A DNA stretch of 64,000 nucleotides, from assembly GCF_905475465.1 (NCBI RefSeq), contig NC_062259.1, positions 4,598,501-4,662,500 of the forward strand. The letters run 5' to 3'. Under the pieces are notes generated by a model that was not told where the DNA came from, searched no databases, and saw only the letters and a program-made list of their open reading frames with translations. The first letter of the stretch is position 1. Each line of letters starts with the position of its first letter. The stretch is from Pieris napi. Its lineage: Eukaryota > Arthropoda > Insecta > Lepidoptera > Pieridae. The translations under genes were made by a program, and so were the position numbers. Positions 37,401-48,170 of the stretch are shown here, in pieces.

Positions 37401-40400
37401 TTCCTTAAGTGCCTTTTTCTCGGCTTCTGCTTCAAGATAACCATCTGGATACTGTAAAAATAGGTAAATTAAAGCCAAGTTAAAATTTCTGTCAACAGCG
37501 TTTCAGGGGTGGCGGATTTTAATTTTAATCTTTTAGGCAATTATTTAATTTTCTGTAATCTATAAATAAACACCATATTTTGGATTTTTTTCTTTGGAAC
37601 TATCAACACGGGACTCACTATTACTATTGCTGGCAGGGTCGCCATATAAGATTCGGTGTAGGGAATCAAGTAAACACGTCTATTTCGTATGATATATCGA
37701 TTATAATTCCCCTTAATAATTAGAGTGCATTTCTTTCATAGACTAAAGCGTTACATATACATATATTATAGGTATCTTATTTTATACTGACATCATAATC
37801 GGCGAATTAATTCAAGAATGCTCCCAAATAATGGTGGAGTTGATTCAGTTCCTTGCATAAAAAAAAATACTAGTTAATTAGAATGACGGAGAGTTTCTTT
37901 CCCAGTCTACGCCCTTGATTTGGGCACCTTTACTAAATTTATTTCATGAGTGGGTTGCGTGTTTTTCCCATGAGAATGTAAGTGCGTGCCCCTATTTCAC
38001 CATGCTTATAGAGGACACATCTTTGTTTTTAATTTATTTGATTATTATTAATTAAATATTAATTACTTAAGATGTCACATGGAACATGGTGTAATAATTG
38101 CAGCAGTTACAAACATTGTGCAAAACAAATGCACAAACTTGACGATGAAAAAGAGTGGCGGAGAGTTTATTGCCAGTTCTTCTCTTCCGTTCAACGTAAA
38201 AATAGAAGCATTTTTAAGTATTTCTTTTTTGACGTTCATAAGTGTATATTATGTTACCTAAATGAATAAATTATTTTGATTTTATTTAATTTGATACATA
38301 AGTGTTCCAATATGAATAATGATTGGATATGAAAATCACTACCCGATTTTTATAACGCGTTTCCTGAATTCCTCATTTTTAATTATATGTCAAATTCAGC
38401 ACAGCTATTCAAGGTATAAATGTGATACGAAATGTATTTAAACTCAAATTAACTTAATTATAGTAAAATGCATTTATTGAAGTGTTTTTTTAATCTTCTT
38501 TCCTTCACATTAGCGTAATAAATTAGTGAGTAAATTAATTATATTATGTAACTAGCAGACCGGCCAAGCGTTGCTGTGACTAAGGTTTTTGTTACATAGT
38601 AGCAAACTATTCAAGGGAAACGGCAGGATAACACCGGCCATTGGGACCACCATGCTTTTTTGATGGTTATGCCATTAAATTGTAGCTTATGTGAAACGTA
38701 TTTTCAACAGAGCGCCATCTGTTAGAATTGTGACTATCAAATAATAAACAAATATCTTTCAATATAATAATATTGCTGGTATAAATTGAGATGTAAGCTA
38801 TCCTATCTTTTAAGTTGGATCAAACTACACACGGTGTGCAAATTTGATTGATATCGGTTCGGTAGTTTAGGAGTCCATCGCGGACAAACAACGTGACACG
38901 TAATTTATATATATTAAGATTAGTATATAGTGATCAGCAAGATAGTTTAAAATAAGTTGGACATATCTGATGTAAAGCAATACATACTCATATTGCCAGT
39001 AGGCTCGCGACTGCGTCGCCGTACTTGTAGAATTTGGTACACTTTTTAAGGTCCCTAATTTTGTAATACTTACGATAATAGGATATTGATTTGCGCCAGC
39101 TTCCCAAGGGGCGGGATTAGGGTCGTCTCTACGAAGTAAATATTTCCACACCTGATACCCTGAAAGTCCTTTTTCCGGGTAATATTTGACAACCTTGTAT
39201 ATTCCGTCATAACTGAAATATTGTATTCACTTCGTCTTCATATTTATTTTATTTAAAAAACTACGGCTCTACAACCCTTTGACAGAAAATGATGGCCTTT
39301 TGAAGAAAAATATGGTTTTGACATGGAAATTATTACCTATTCATCTACTGATTTCTTACAACCTTTATGGTTGTATCTTTACTTCTGTTACAACTTTAAA
39401 AACGACCAGCACCGACTATTAACATTTACACAACACAAAAAAGACTAATATAGCAATAATTAACAAAATAGCACACAAATCTATAATTATTAATCCAACA
39501 AATCAAAAACCATGGCAATCGGTCCAGCCGTTCTCGAGTTATAAGTGTTGTAACAAACACGACTTTCTTTTATATATATAGAAATTCTTTGAGAACCGAT
39601 GACTACAGAAATATCTACCTACATTTTGCACCTAGATGTGTATTATGAGTCAAATTTCACCCGAGCGAAGCCGGGTTTTCATCTAGTCATTCATAAATCA
39701 CGGCAAACGTAAGAGATGTTTGTAGTCATGGCGCCAAGTGTAGGCTCTTGTAATTTTAGACTATATCCAGTAAACAACAAAGTTTTACCGTATGCCTTCC
39801 TTTGGCGCATATTTGGGAAAATGTTTCATCATCTTGTAAGACCTGACAACACGGACAGGCTTGCCTTGTTTCCAGTCATCACCCGCGTCACCACCACTTT
39901 CGCTTATCACTTTCACTGCACAGTTACGTGCTAGCGCCCTATACAAATTAATATATGAAAAACTGCGGTGTTATTCATTATGTAATGGTCTATTCAGAAA
40001 TAAATATTTAATTCTAGTCTGTAGTTCAGAGTTAAACGCGATCAAATAAACAATATTTAAAAATGAAATATTATAAAACATTATAAAATCAACATTATTT
40101 TGTGTATAAAAAAAATATATAATAATTGTAAGTGTAAGATTCGGTTAGACTCAACAGCTTTTATAAAGGGCAAAACTTATTAATTTTGTCAAATCAGATA
40201 TTCAGATATCAACCATCAAACGCTGAAATATATATTTAAAAAAAAATTACTTTCTTTAATTAAATTTACTTTAATTTAATTAAATAAAACTTACTTATTC
40301 TCCCTGGTAAGTGTTTGATCACAGGATTGTTCTGCAGTGCGCTTATTGCCTGACAAATCTCTACCACCGCTGCCAGTGTATGTGAATTCATAGCCATTGT

Positions 40401-43400
40401 CATAATCGTCCTCATATCCACCTAAGATTCGTACATAATTATTATGATGAGCCCAATGATTTTTTAGTCTTGAGAAATATATATCAACTAGCAGACCCAA
40501 CAGATAACGAAGCGTTCAAGTATTACGTAACGCAATTTTTGGAGATTATTGGCCCCCCCCCCCCCCCCATGTAACTCGCCGTAACGTTTTTCAGTACCCA
40601 AGTATACAAGCGACCTAGTAACCGCAACCTAATCAGGTTATTAAAGAAAGTATGAAGATACCGACTGCAGCGTCATCTGCCAGGTTGATTTGTGAATCTA
40701 AACCACCCAGGGCTCCACCCAAAGGCATACAAAAAAAATCATTCAAATCGGTGCAGCCGTTTAAGAGGAGTTCAGTGACATACACACGTACAGTAGAATT
40801 ATTATATATATGTGTAAGCGATACTATCTTTTAAGTTAGATCAAACTGCACATGGTGTGAAAATTTGATTGAAATCGGTTTAGTAGTTTAGGAGTCCACA
40901 GCGGACAAACAACGACAAGCGTAATTTATATATATTGAGATATAATTGAGTTTAATATTTTGTTGTCTCGAACTGATTACATGTAACCTAATAATGAATA
41001 AAATTAGTTTTAAATTAACATTGATAAAACAATTCGAATAATTATATAAAACTTTTTATTGAAACATTTAAATATTAGATCCTTTTTATAAGGCTTTGTA
41101 TAATGTGTGCCAAATATTTTTTATGGATTAGAATAAGTACCCGGTGCAAATTTGACAACCAAAATTAATCGCATCTAAGATGCAATCGTTTGTTATTATT
41201 ACACTTAACCTACCTATTTATTAGCTACATAAACAAAAATAATTTAGCTTGTCTAATGCGTTTTATTCTTATTGCCCTTTTCGTTTCCCTTAGGCTGTGA
41301 GCGACCTATTTTAATATTTTTTAAATATGGATTCAATGTAAATAATATACTCTGCTTTTTGACAATGTCTATGAGTACAGTTAGCATGACAATGAAAAAG
41401 AACTAGCAAAAAAAAATTACCTCCAAGGACAATACTGTAAGCGCCTTCAACATCTCGGCCATGGATACCGGACACTGGTGGTCTATGTACCCCAGACTCT
41501 GAAAGCTAAAATCAAGTTTTTAAGCTACTTCAAAAAAAGGAGGTTATCAGTATGGCATGTATGTATTGTTGGAATATGATTATATTTGTCTGTGTGTATA
41601 CTATAATTCTAAAATGTAGTCTATAAATTTCTCAAAACTAAAAATCATATCTAGATCATTCTTGTTCTATATCGCTACAATTCAACGTATCGAACAGTCT
41701 CAATATCATTAAAATCGGTGCATTACTATTGTAATAACTTGTTAGTTCACTTGACAGGTCTTTGGAATCGGATATTTGTTAGTTTTAACTATTTCGGTTT
41801 TAAGTTTTCTAAAAACGTCTACATTTTGTATTTATTTTTTATTTCACATCTTTAATTTATTACGCAAACAAAAAGCATTATTAAAACAAATTTATCATTA
41901 GTTTTCATTTTTCCACACTTTATCGCACAATATTCAAAGGATAAACAAAATATAAAAACAGCCTAAGCGATCTCTTCCAGGAAGACCTAATAGAAATTTA
42001 AATGTAATAGTAATGGCAGAAATCGGGCACTTATGGTAAAGGTTTGAAGGTTTACAGCGATTATAGTAAATTCGCTTTATTAGATTAAGATCAACAAATT
42101 AATGTTTAGAGATACACAGATTGTTAATATTTTTAAAAAATTATACATAAACAATAGAAACCTAAGTTTGACATCCTTGTCAACCTTGTCCCTCCGGATG
42201 TCAACTTAGGTACGCAGTCACCCGGCTAAGTTTTATCTTACACTACTCAAATAAAAATCACGAATCGTTAACCAACTGTATAGTGCCTTATACTCTCACA
42301 ATATTAATATTTAAATCATGAACAAACCTGAATCCTAAATCTCCAACACATTCCGACTTCGATACCAGGAATCGGACCAAAGTGATTAGCAGGCATAGCA
42401 CAGGTTCTTGTTTTGCCTGAAAAATATTTAATTATGTATGAAATATTAAAAAGTATCGATACAACATTCTGGGTGGATGTTTGGTCTTCACTCCATCACA
42501 TATATATAGAGCAACTGAGCAATGCATGTCATAGATAAGTTTTCGATTTTAGTGGGTTAAAATTAGATTATGCGAGACCCCTAGTGGGACTTAAGAAATA
42601 ATATATTCATATGTATAATTTATAAATTCGCTGTTGTCATTATTTCAATTAGCAGCAGTCGCAAGCGAGCTTTATATAATAATTTATAATCACATGCTAT
42701 GTAAAGCCGTATAAAATATCGACACAATTAAAATTATACGAAGCCAAGTTTTGCAAAAGGGTTACTAAAAACATCCTTTTTTATATAGTACAGTTTACAA
42801 TGTATAGCTCAGGGCGTCTGATCTGAATTATGAAGAAAACGTAGATAATGTGTCTGCCCTATATCCCTAACATTATATTTTTAAATAGCAAAGGCCACGC
42901 AAAGCAAAAAATAGAAATATATATTTATGCTATTTATAGTATAAAATAAATAAATCAGTGGCGCTACAACCTCTTTAGGTCTCGGCCTCAGATTTCTGAA
43001 TATGTTTGATCATGATCATTTTTGAATTTAATAGGCAAGTAGGTGATCAGCCTCCAATGCCTGACACACGCCGTCGACTGATTGGGTCTAAGACATGTCG
43101 GTTTCCTCACGATGTATTCCTTCACTGTTCGAGCAAATGTTAAATGCGCAATAAAAAAATAGAAAGAAAGTCCGTTGGTGCACAGCCGGGGTCGAACCTA
43201 CGAACTCAGGCATGAGAGTCGCACGCTGAAGCCACTAGGCTAACACTGCTCGACTATTTATAGTATACACATGAGAAATAGAAATGCAGTCGCAATTGTA
43301 CATCTACAACTATATAACTTCAATTCAGGAAGTACCATGCTAAAACAAAATAAATAAATATTATTAATATAAAACTGGATATATGTTTTGGATAACTCCG

Positions 43401-46400
43401 CTACCAATTACGGCATATAACAAATGCATTGTGATTCCCGTAGATAATATATATATATATATATAATTTAAAAATACTTGTCCTTACCAATTCTATAGAG
43501 AAAAATGGAGTGGTCTGGAGGCCTTTACTCGTGAAGATGTCCTTACAACTCTTTAGTTGTTTTTGACTTGACTTTAAGGATTAATTTATTTTATTTTATT
43601 CAAATATAATAATAAATATTGATAATTAAGAATAAAGTAAGATTTTTATTTTACTTTATTTATTTATTATACATATACATCGCACAGCGTACGCTTAAAT
43701 AGTTGATACATTATACGTAAATATTAACGTTAAAGAATTTTTGGAATTCGCTTTTATGTACGCGAGTAAAGCCGCTGCAACAGCTTATGTTGGATAGGAA
43801 TAAATAATAAAGACGAGACCTGCATCAGTAATCTGTAACTTCGTGCAAGTTCGTTGTCATTTTCTCAGCTATTTTAAGTTTATTATTACAAAACCAGCTT
43901 TTCATTTCGATTTTATTAAGAATTTGCTAATTTGAAAAATCCCAAAATAATTTTTTTCTTTATACAGTGCATTGATTGTGGAATTAGGTTAGGTTTTTTA
44001 TGATTATTTAACAGGGAACAAGCGCAAGTGCGTTGCCGACGCTTTAAGGACTCTTAACCTATGATTCCGATGTATATAAAAATGGAAACGCAAGGTCCCA
44101 TTGCGTGGTCTTGGTTTAATGTATGTAATGTATCGCCGCGAACGCTTTGATTAAATTTAAAAAAAAACTTACCAACGCATGCCATGCCTCTGCCCCAGTC
44201 TCTATTACTTTTGGAATTCTTTTTGATTTGCTTTGCTGCACCTGGAGCAACCACTTCGTTTGTATCTCTCTTACAAGAAGGGCAGTACCAGTCTTCTTCG
44301 GGCAGTTCCTTTAGAGGTGGATCCAAGCACTTCATATGGAAACCGTAGTTACACTCGTCGCAGAGGATAATCTGGAAAATCATACGCGCAGTAATTGTAA
44401 TATGTTTAATTATAAAATTGGCTATTAGTAAGTTGATTAAAAATACACTATTTTGTGTAAAAAATTATGAATTTATTTAAATTAATAAATAATTAAACTC
44501 CTATGAGATATTAAAAACAAAAACAATTTTGGATTGTTAGCTTCCTTGAGTTTATTACAACTTACTGCTGGAATTGCAATTGTTTTCACAAATTATTTTT
44601 TCCGTAACTGCCTGATTGTAAAAAAATATTAAGAAACACTATTTACTAATATTAGCAAATTAAAGCTATTTTATCATAATGCATTTCAATAAGCAGTGTT
44701 GGTGGTTTAAAAGTGACTTAACTATTTCAATTTTCCAATTAAAACAAATATTGTGACTATTACTTAAACACAAAAATCTATTTTTTTTTCTCTTATATGA
44801 GGCTAAGTAAGGTGTTAAGTAATACCACCCATGGACACACTGTTAGAAGTACGCAAGTGCGTTGCATGTCTTTTAAGACTCCCTGGGTTTTTTTATGTGA
44901 AAGGAGGCAAACGGGCAGTAGGCTCACCTGATGTTAAGTGATAGCGCCGCCCATGGACACTCGCACTGCTAGTCAGGCAAGGCTAAAGCAAAGACCCATA
45001 TAGGGTACAACCCTATACGCGCTACTGAATATCAAATCTATAGTAAGTACCTCATCAGGTGATTCCTTTCCATAGCAGATATAACAGCCACATTCCTTAC
45101 AATTTACATCCTCATCATCACGACACGCTGTGCACCTTAAAGGTTTCGTTCCTAAATACATACATTAATTATTACTAAAAGACAAAACAAAGACATCAAT
45201 TTGATCTTCACTTTTTGAATTTGGTTAACATAACTTTAAAATCCCTTTAAATTACATTTTTTTTTAAATAAAAGTTGTCAAAATTATTCATGAAATATCA
45301 AAAAATGGTTTTTCATTTAAATGTCACTAACTTGGCTCAGGAGGGTTAGAAATCAACTTCTTGTACTCTTCAGATCGTTTCGCTAGTGGAACAATTTCTT
45401 CTATTGCAAATATTTTATCATGAATGGGGACTTTGGTGTCATTTTGAGGTATCGCATCTTGACCAAGATATAGTGTTCCCACTAGTTCATAACCTCTTCT
45501 AACTTTCTTTACTTCCTCCACTTTAAAATCATACCTGAAAAGTATTAAAACAATAAAAGCTGACAATATAGAAATAATTTAGAAATCTAAACCTACCTCA
45601 AATTCGAAACATGATTTAATTTCTATACTTACTTGGTTCAAAAACAACTAAATCGATTTTGATTAAATTTGGACTATCCCACTAGTTGGAATAGTTTTCA
45701 AGAAATTTGCAGATAATATACAAACAAATATTATCTAAACCAAACAATATCACATATATACAATGTAATAACTTCATTTTCTTCAAGTTGCTTGTAAAAA
45801 TTAAACCATAATGCAATAGAGGCTGGTAATTGAGCTACAAAAGCAGTACTTTTTAAATATTATTTCACTATTTTGATATTATGCTAAGTATAAGTAATAT
45901 ATCATAGACAAAGAAAGAAAATAATAAATTTATTTAAAATATATTACCAAAAGCCTTTTTCTGATGATTTGTTAATGTTGTGGTTGATCATAACCATCCA
46001 TCCAGGTTTCACATCTTTGATATCAATACTATTCCGTGCTCTTGGCCTAATTTCTTTTAACTTACAAAACTGATCTGAATCATCCTCACTAAAATATTTT
46101 TACACATATTAGGAGAATTTTAAATATTTTAGTTTATGTGTATTCTATATTAAAATTCAGAACTATGATGTCAAAACTCTATTTGACACATGGAAATAAT
46201 ACTTGGTGCTAAATGTTCATGTTTCTGTTGTCAGGAGAGCATTGAAATTGGTATACATGTCACATATGGCCTCTTATCTAAAATAATAAACATTAACACA
46301 ACAATACTTACAACTCTTCAAAATGTACTTGAAATAGTAAATGCTCTTCTTGCCCTATAATATTAGTTTTGAACTTATCTTTCATCTGTTTGGCAAAAAA

Positions 46401-47648
46401 CTTTTCAATTCCTTTCTTTTTACTGTTTCCTGGAGGCTGGTTCTCAACATCATTTTTATCATATTCACAAGTATCTCTGGGAATGTCTGCAACATTAGGG
46501 TCTAGCACTATTCTTATAATTTTTGCTTCAAACCATGAACCCTCATCTCTGGTTCGTACATCAACTAAATCACCAACTTCAAACAATGTGCTGGTAACAT
46601 CTGTAAAGTGACAAGTAACATTTAGCTAACAATTATTGAAATACACCAATACTGTTAAATGTTGATTATTTAGGATGTGGATGTAATTTAGAATGAGGGT
46701 AAAAAAAACATTATATAAGGTTTTGTTGTAAAAAAATTGCAGTAAAATTACAATCACATACAAATGGATGCAAAAGATGATTGTCGAGTTGGAAGAGAAT
46801 GGAGGAGATGCATACCTACATACAAAGATGTACCTAAACCTAGTGTCCACACTATGTGGACTATTGTTCTTATCTGTTTAATTTACGTTAAATCATAAGT
46901 TCACATTTAGCAAGCTCTTAATATATTCTTTATATGGCTTATATAACAAAGAATTTCAGATATGATGTATAGAATGATAAAATGGACTTAAATACCTTTG
47001 TATTCAACTTTCTTTTCTTCAGACTCTTTGGGTACAGTGAGTTTGAGTTCCTCTTTTATTTCTTCATTTTGTACATTTTCTTCTGGACATTTCACCATCA
47101 ATTGGACAACATCATTAAGTTTGATATTATAGTCATGGAATGTGTATCCATTTTCAAGCTAAAAGTACATAATAATATATATAAGCTGTGTTTAAGCCTG
47201 TATCAACATAACAAATTATCAGCTCTCAGTAAATTGTTAAGCTTTGTCTTAGCACGAGAATGGTAAATTTGGTAGAACTTAAATAGCCTATTTATTGTTA
47301 AAAGCTGTGTAACATAGGTGGCCATAAACATTGAATATTCAATTAATTATAGTTCCATGGCCATGATAGCTTTGTGGTTATGACGTTCTCTAGATTCCTG
47401 TGATAAAACATTTCAAATAAATAAGACAGGTAGCCTGAGAGTGTACCACTAATTATAGAAGCATTTAAATTTGCAATAAAAGTTATAAAAGTACTTACAA
47501 CTTTCCCTCCATAGAATAAACGTTGAGATTTGGGTTCAACGCCAAACTTTTCTTTTATGATACGCCGAAACTGTTCTATCTTCGTTAGTTTAGATTCTAC
47601 AACAACAATTGTGTCAGGTTTCCCAAAAAATCTTACTCTGACATGCAT
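34480..47648 (-). CDS. UHRF1: E3 ubiquitin-protein ligase UHRF1 (UBL-TTD-PHD-SRA-RING)
   Basis: Sixteen exons run right to left: 47648-47499, 47158-46996, 46600-46312, 46088-45948, 45534-45332, 45151-45051, 44371-44173, 42416-42328, 41505-41421, 40421-40295, 39938-39789, 39212-39074, 37451-37187, 36513-36341, 35057-34959 and 34629-34480. All borders are GT-AG, and every junction keeps frame, giving 840 residues (human about 793). The order is UBL (1-76), tandem Tudor (about 105-305), PHD (322-382, with the acidic DEIILCDE strip that faces histone H3), SRA (about 407-610) and RING. The SRA carries the NKR finger (499-501) that reads hemimethylated CpG. The RING has all C3HC4 ligands (C770, C773, C785, H787, C790, C793, C806, C809). 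A lysine-rich linker holds an NLS-like PTKKRKVK (653-660). In relatives this nuclear protein binds hemimethylated DNA and ubiquitinates H3 to recruit DNMT1. An upstream in-frame ATG at 47714 is disfavoured because the UBL begins at MHVRV. Confidence 0.97.
35499..35760. mobile_element. MITE with TAA target duplication (Harbinger-like), in UHRF1 intron
   Basis: The left end GGGAGCGTTCAAGTATTACG matches the inverted right end (CGTAATACTTGAACGCTCTC) except at the second base. Similarity runs on to about 35 bp. TAA flanks both sides (35496-35498 and 35761-35763), as in PIF/Harbinger elements. The 262 bp interior contains C-rich tracts and no reading frame. It lies in the UHRF1 intron between 35058 and 36340. 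A truncated relative lies at 40508-40605 in another UHRF1 intron. Confidence 0.85.
37886..38285 (+). repeat. LINE-like 3' region repeat in UHRF1 intron
   Basis: The block AAAGAGTGGCGGAGAG, then TTCTTCTCTTCCGTTC, then TTTGACGTTCATAAGTGTA, and a final ACCTAAATGAATAAATTATT is a tail arrangement I recognise from dispersed lepidopteran repeats. Part of it also occurs inverted at 2527-2580. AGTCTACGCCCTTGATTTGG near 37901 may belong to the same element. Class is uncertain, probably non-LTR. Short open frames here are chance. Confidence 0.55.
38553..38925. repeat. Dispersed repeat (family D), fuller copy
   Basis: It starts ACTAGCAGACCGGCCAAGCG. It ends with ATCAAACTACACACGGTGTG, TTGATTGATATCGGTTCGGT, AGTTTAGGAGTCCATCGCGG, ACAAACAACGTGACACG and TAATTTATATATATTAAGAT. 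The same start and end blocks occur at 40487 and 40815-40948. I know the terminal part as common in lepidopteran DNA. Whether it is a Helitron or a non-LTR tail cannot be settled from these copies. Confidence 0.65.
39515..39687 (+). mobile_element. Helitron-like 3' end in UHRF1 intron
   Basis: A short hairpin (ACCCG at 39659-39663 pairing with CGGGT at 39672-39676, loop AGCGAAGC) is followed six bases later by CTAG (39683-39686) and then T. Helitrons end in a hairpin followed by CTRR and insert before T, so this fits. Upstream, ATCGGTCCAGCCGTTCTCGA is also repeat-like. No 5' TC end was identified, and no Rep/helicase coding is present. Confidence 0.5.
40487..40948. repeat. Composite repeat: family D copy broken by a MITE fragment
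   Basis: The block opens with ACTAGCAGACCCAACAGATA, the family D start, and closes with AGTTTAGGAGTCCACAGCGG and TAATTTATATATATTGAGAT, the family D end. Between them lies a truncated MITE (40508-40605, AGCGTTCAAGTATTACGTAA, with a run of 18 C at 40551-40568). Another repeat-like block follows (AATCGGTGCAGCCGTTTAAG near 40748). The order implies an old family D copy later hit by insertions. All of it lies in the UHRF1 intron between 40422 and 41420. Confidence 0.6.
42944..43253 (-). repeat. SINE (family A), full length with perfect 14 bp target duplication
   Basis: Minus-strand order: GAGCAGTGTTAGCCTAGTGG (A box), GCGTGCGACTCTCATGCCTG, TAGGTTCGACCCCGGCTGTG (B box), CAACGGACTTTCTTTCTA, CGTGAGGAAACCGACATGTC, AGTCGACGGCGTGTGTCAGG, AGAAATCTGAGGCCGAGACC, AGGTTGTAGCGCCACTGAT, and an ATTTATTTATTT tail. 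CTATTTATAGTATA flanks both sides (42930-42943 and 43254-43267). This is the best copy in the window and the reference for family A. It lies in the UHRF1 intron between exons 44371-44173 and 42416-42328. Confidence 0.92.
44815..44985 (+). repeat. Family C repeat, two fragments in permuted order
   Basis: The first part (44815-44888) has CCACCCATGGACACACTG, then CGCAAGTGCGTTGC and CTTTTAAG, which is the 3' half of the family. The second (44889-44980) has GGCAAACGGGCAGTAGGC, TCACCTGATGTTAAGTGATA and CGCCGCCCATGGACACTCGC, the 5' half. Two side-by-side partial copies explain this order. It lies in the UHRF1 intron between 44372 and 45050. A further 3' scrap is at 43995-44040. Confidence 0.6.
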
Positions 47649-48170
47649 TTTACCAAGGAATAATGAATTGTGCCCGTTTTTTTTAAATTGGCACAAATGA
47701 CAAAACGTAAACAAATATGGCCTCCTACTACCTGAAATTCTAACAGTTTAACCAAAGTTTAACTCCGAAGAAAGGTGGAATATAATTCAGCCAATAATTT
47801 AAATATCTCAATAATTGATGCATTATCTACGCTATGTCAATGTCAAAATTGCATGTATCAATTCTATCTATCTACTTTTTAAAGTTAAAAATTGGTATAA
47901 AGTTTTTTTTCAGGATACAATAGGAAATGAATTACTAGGAGTCTGAATTATTAATAAAATATTGAGTTACATTTAAATAAGAAAGTTAACATCTATGTTA
48001 ATTGCATAGAACGGAACATGATTCTTAATTTCGCAATGACAATTGACATTTGCGTTTTCCACTTACAAAATTACCAATTTTGTAAAATACGATTTAAAAG
48101 CCTATTTAAATATTTTCACACATTTTTAGATTATTTATAAATATTACAAATCCATTCCTTTATATAAAAA
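47649..48170. promoter_or_regulatory. Divergent promoter region between UHRF1 and ZDHHC16 genes
   Basis: Only 522 bp separate the two start codons, which point away from each other, so both 5' UTRs and core promoters must lie here unless non-coding first exons exist. The sequence is AT-rich with no clear TATA box. It contains TGTCAATGTCA (47835-47845) and TGACAATTGACA (48037-48048), a repeated TGACA-type motif. Shared regulation is inferred from layout. Confidence 0.7.

Noticed and set aside
47343..47714. UHRF1 start at the upstream ATG (47714)
   Set aside because: The ubiquitin-like fold begins at MHVRV; the 22 extra residues upstream have no family counterpart.
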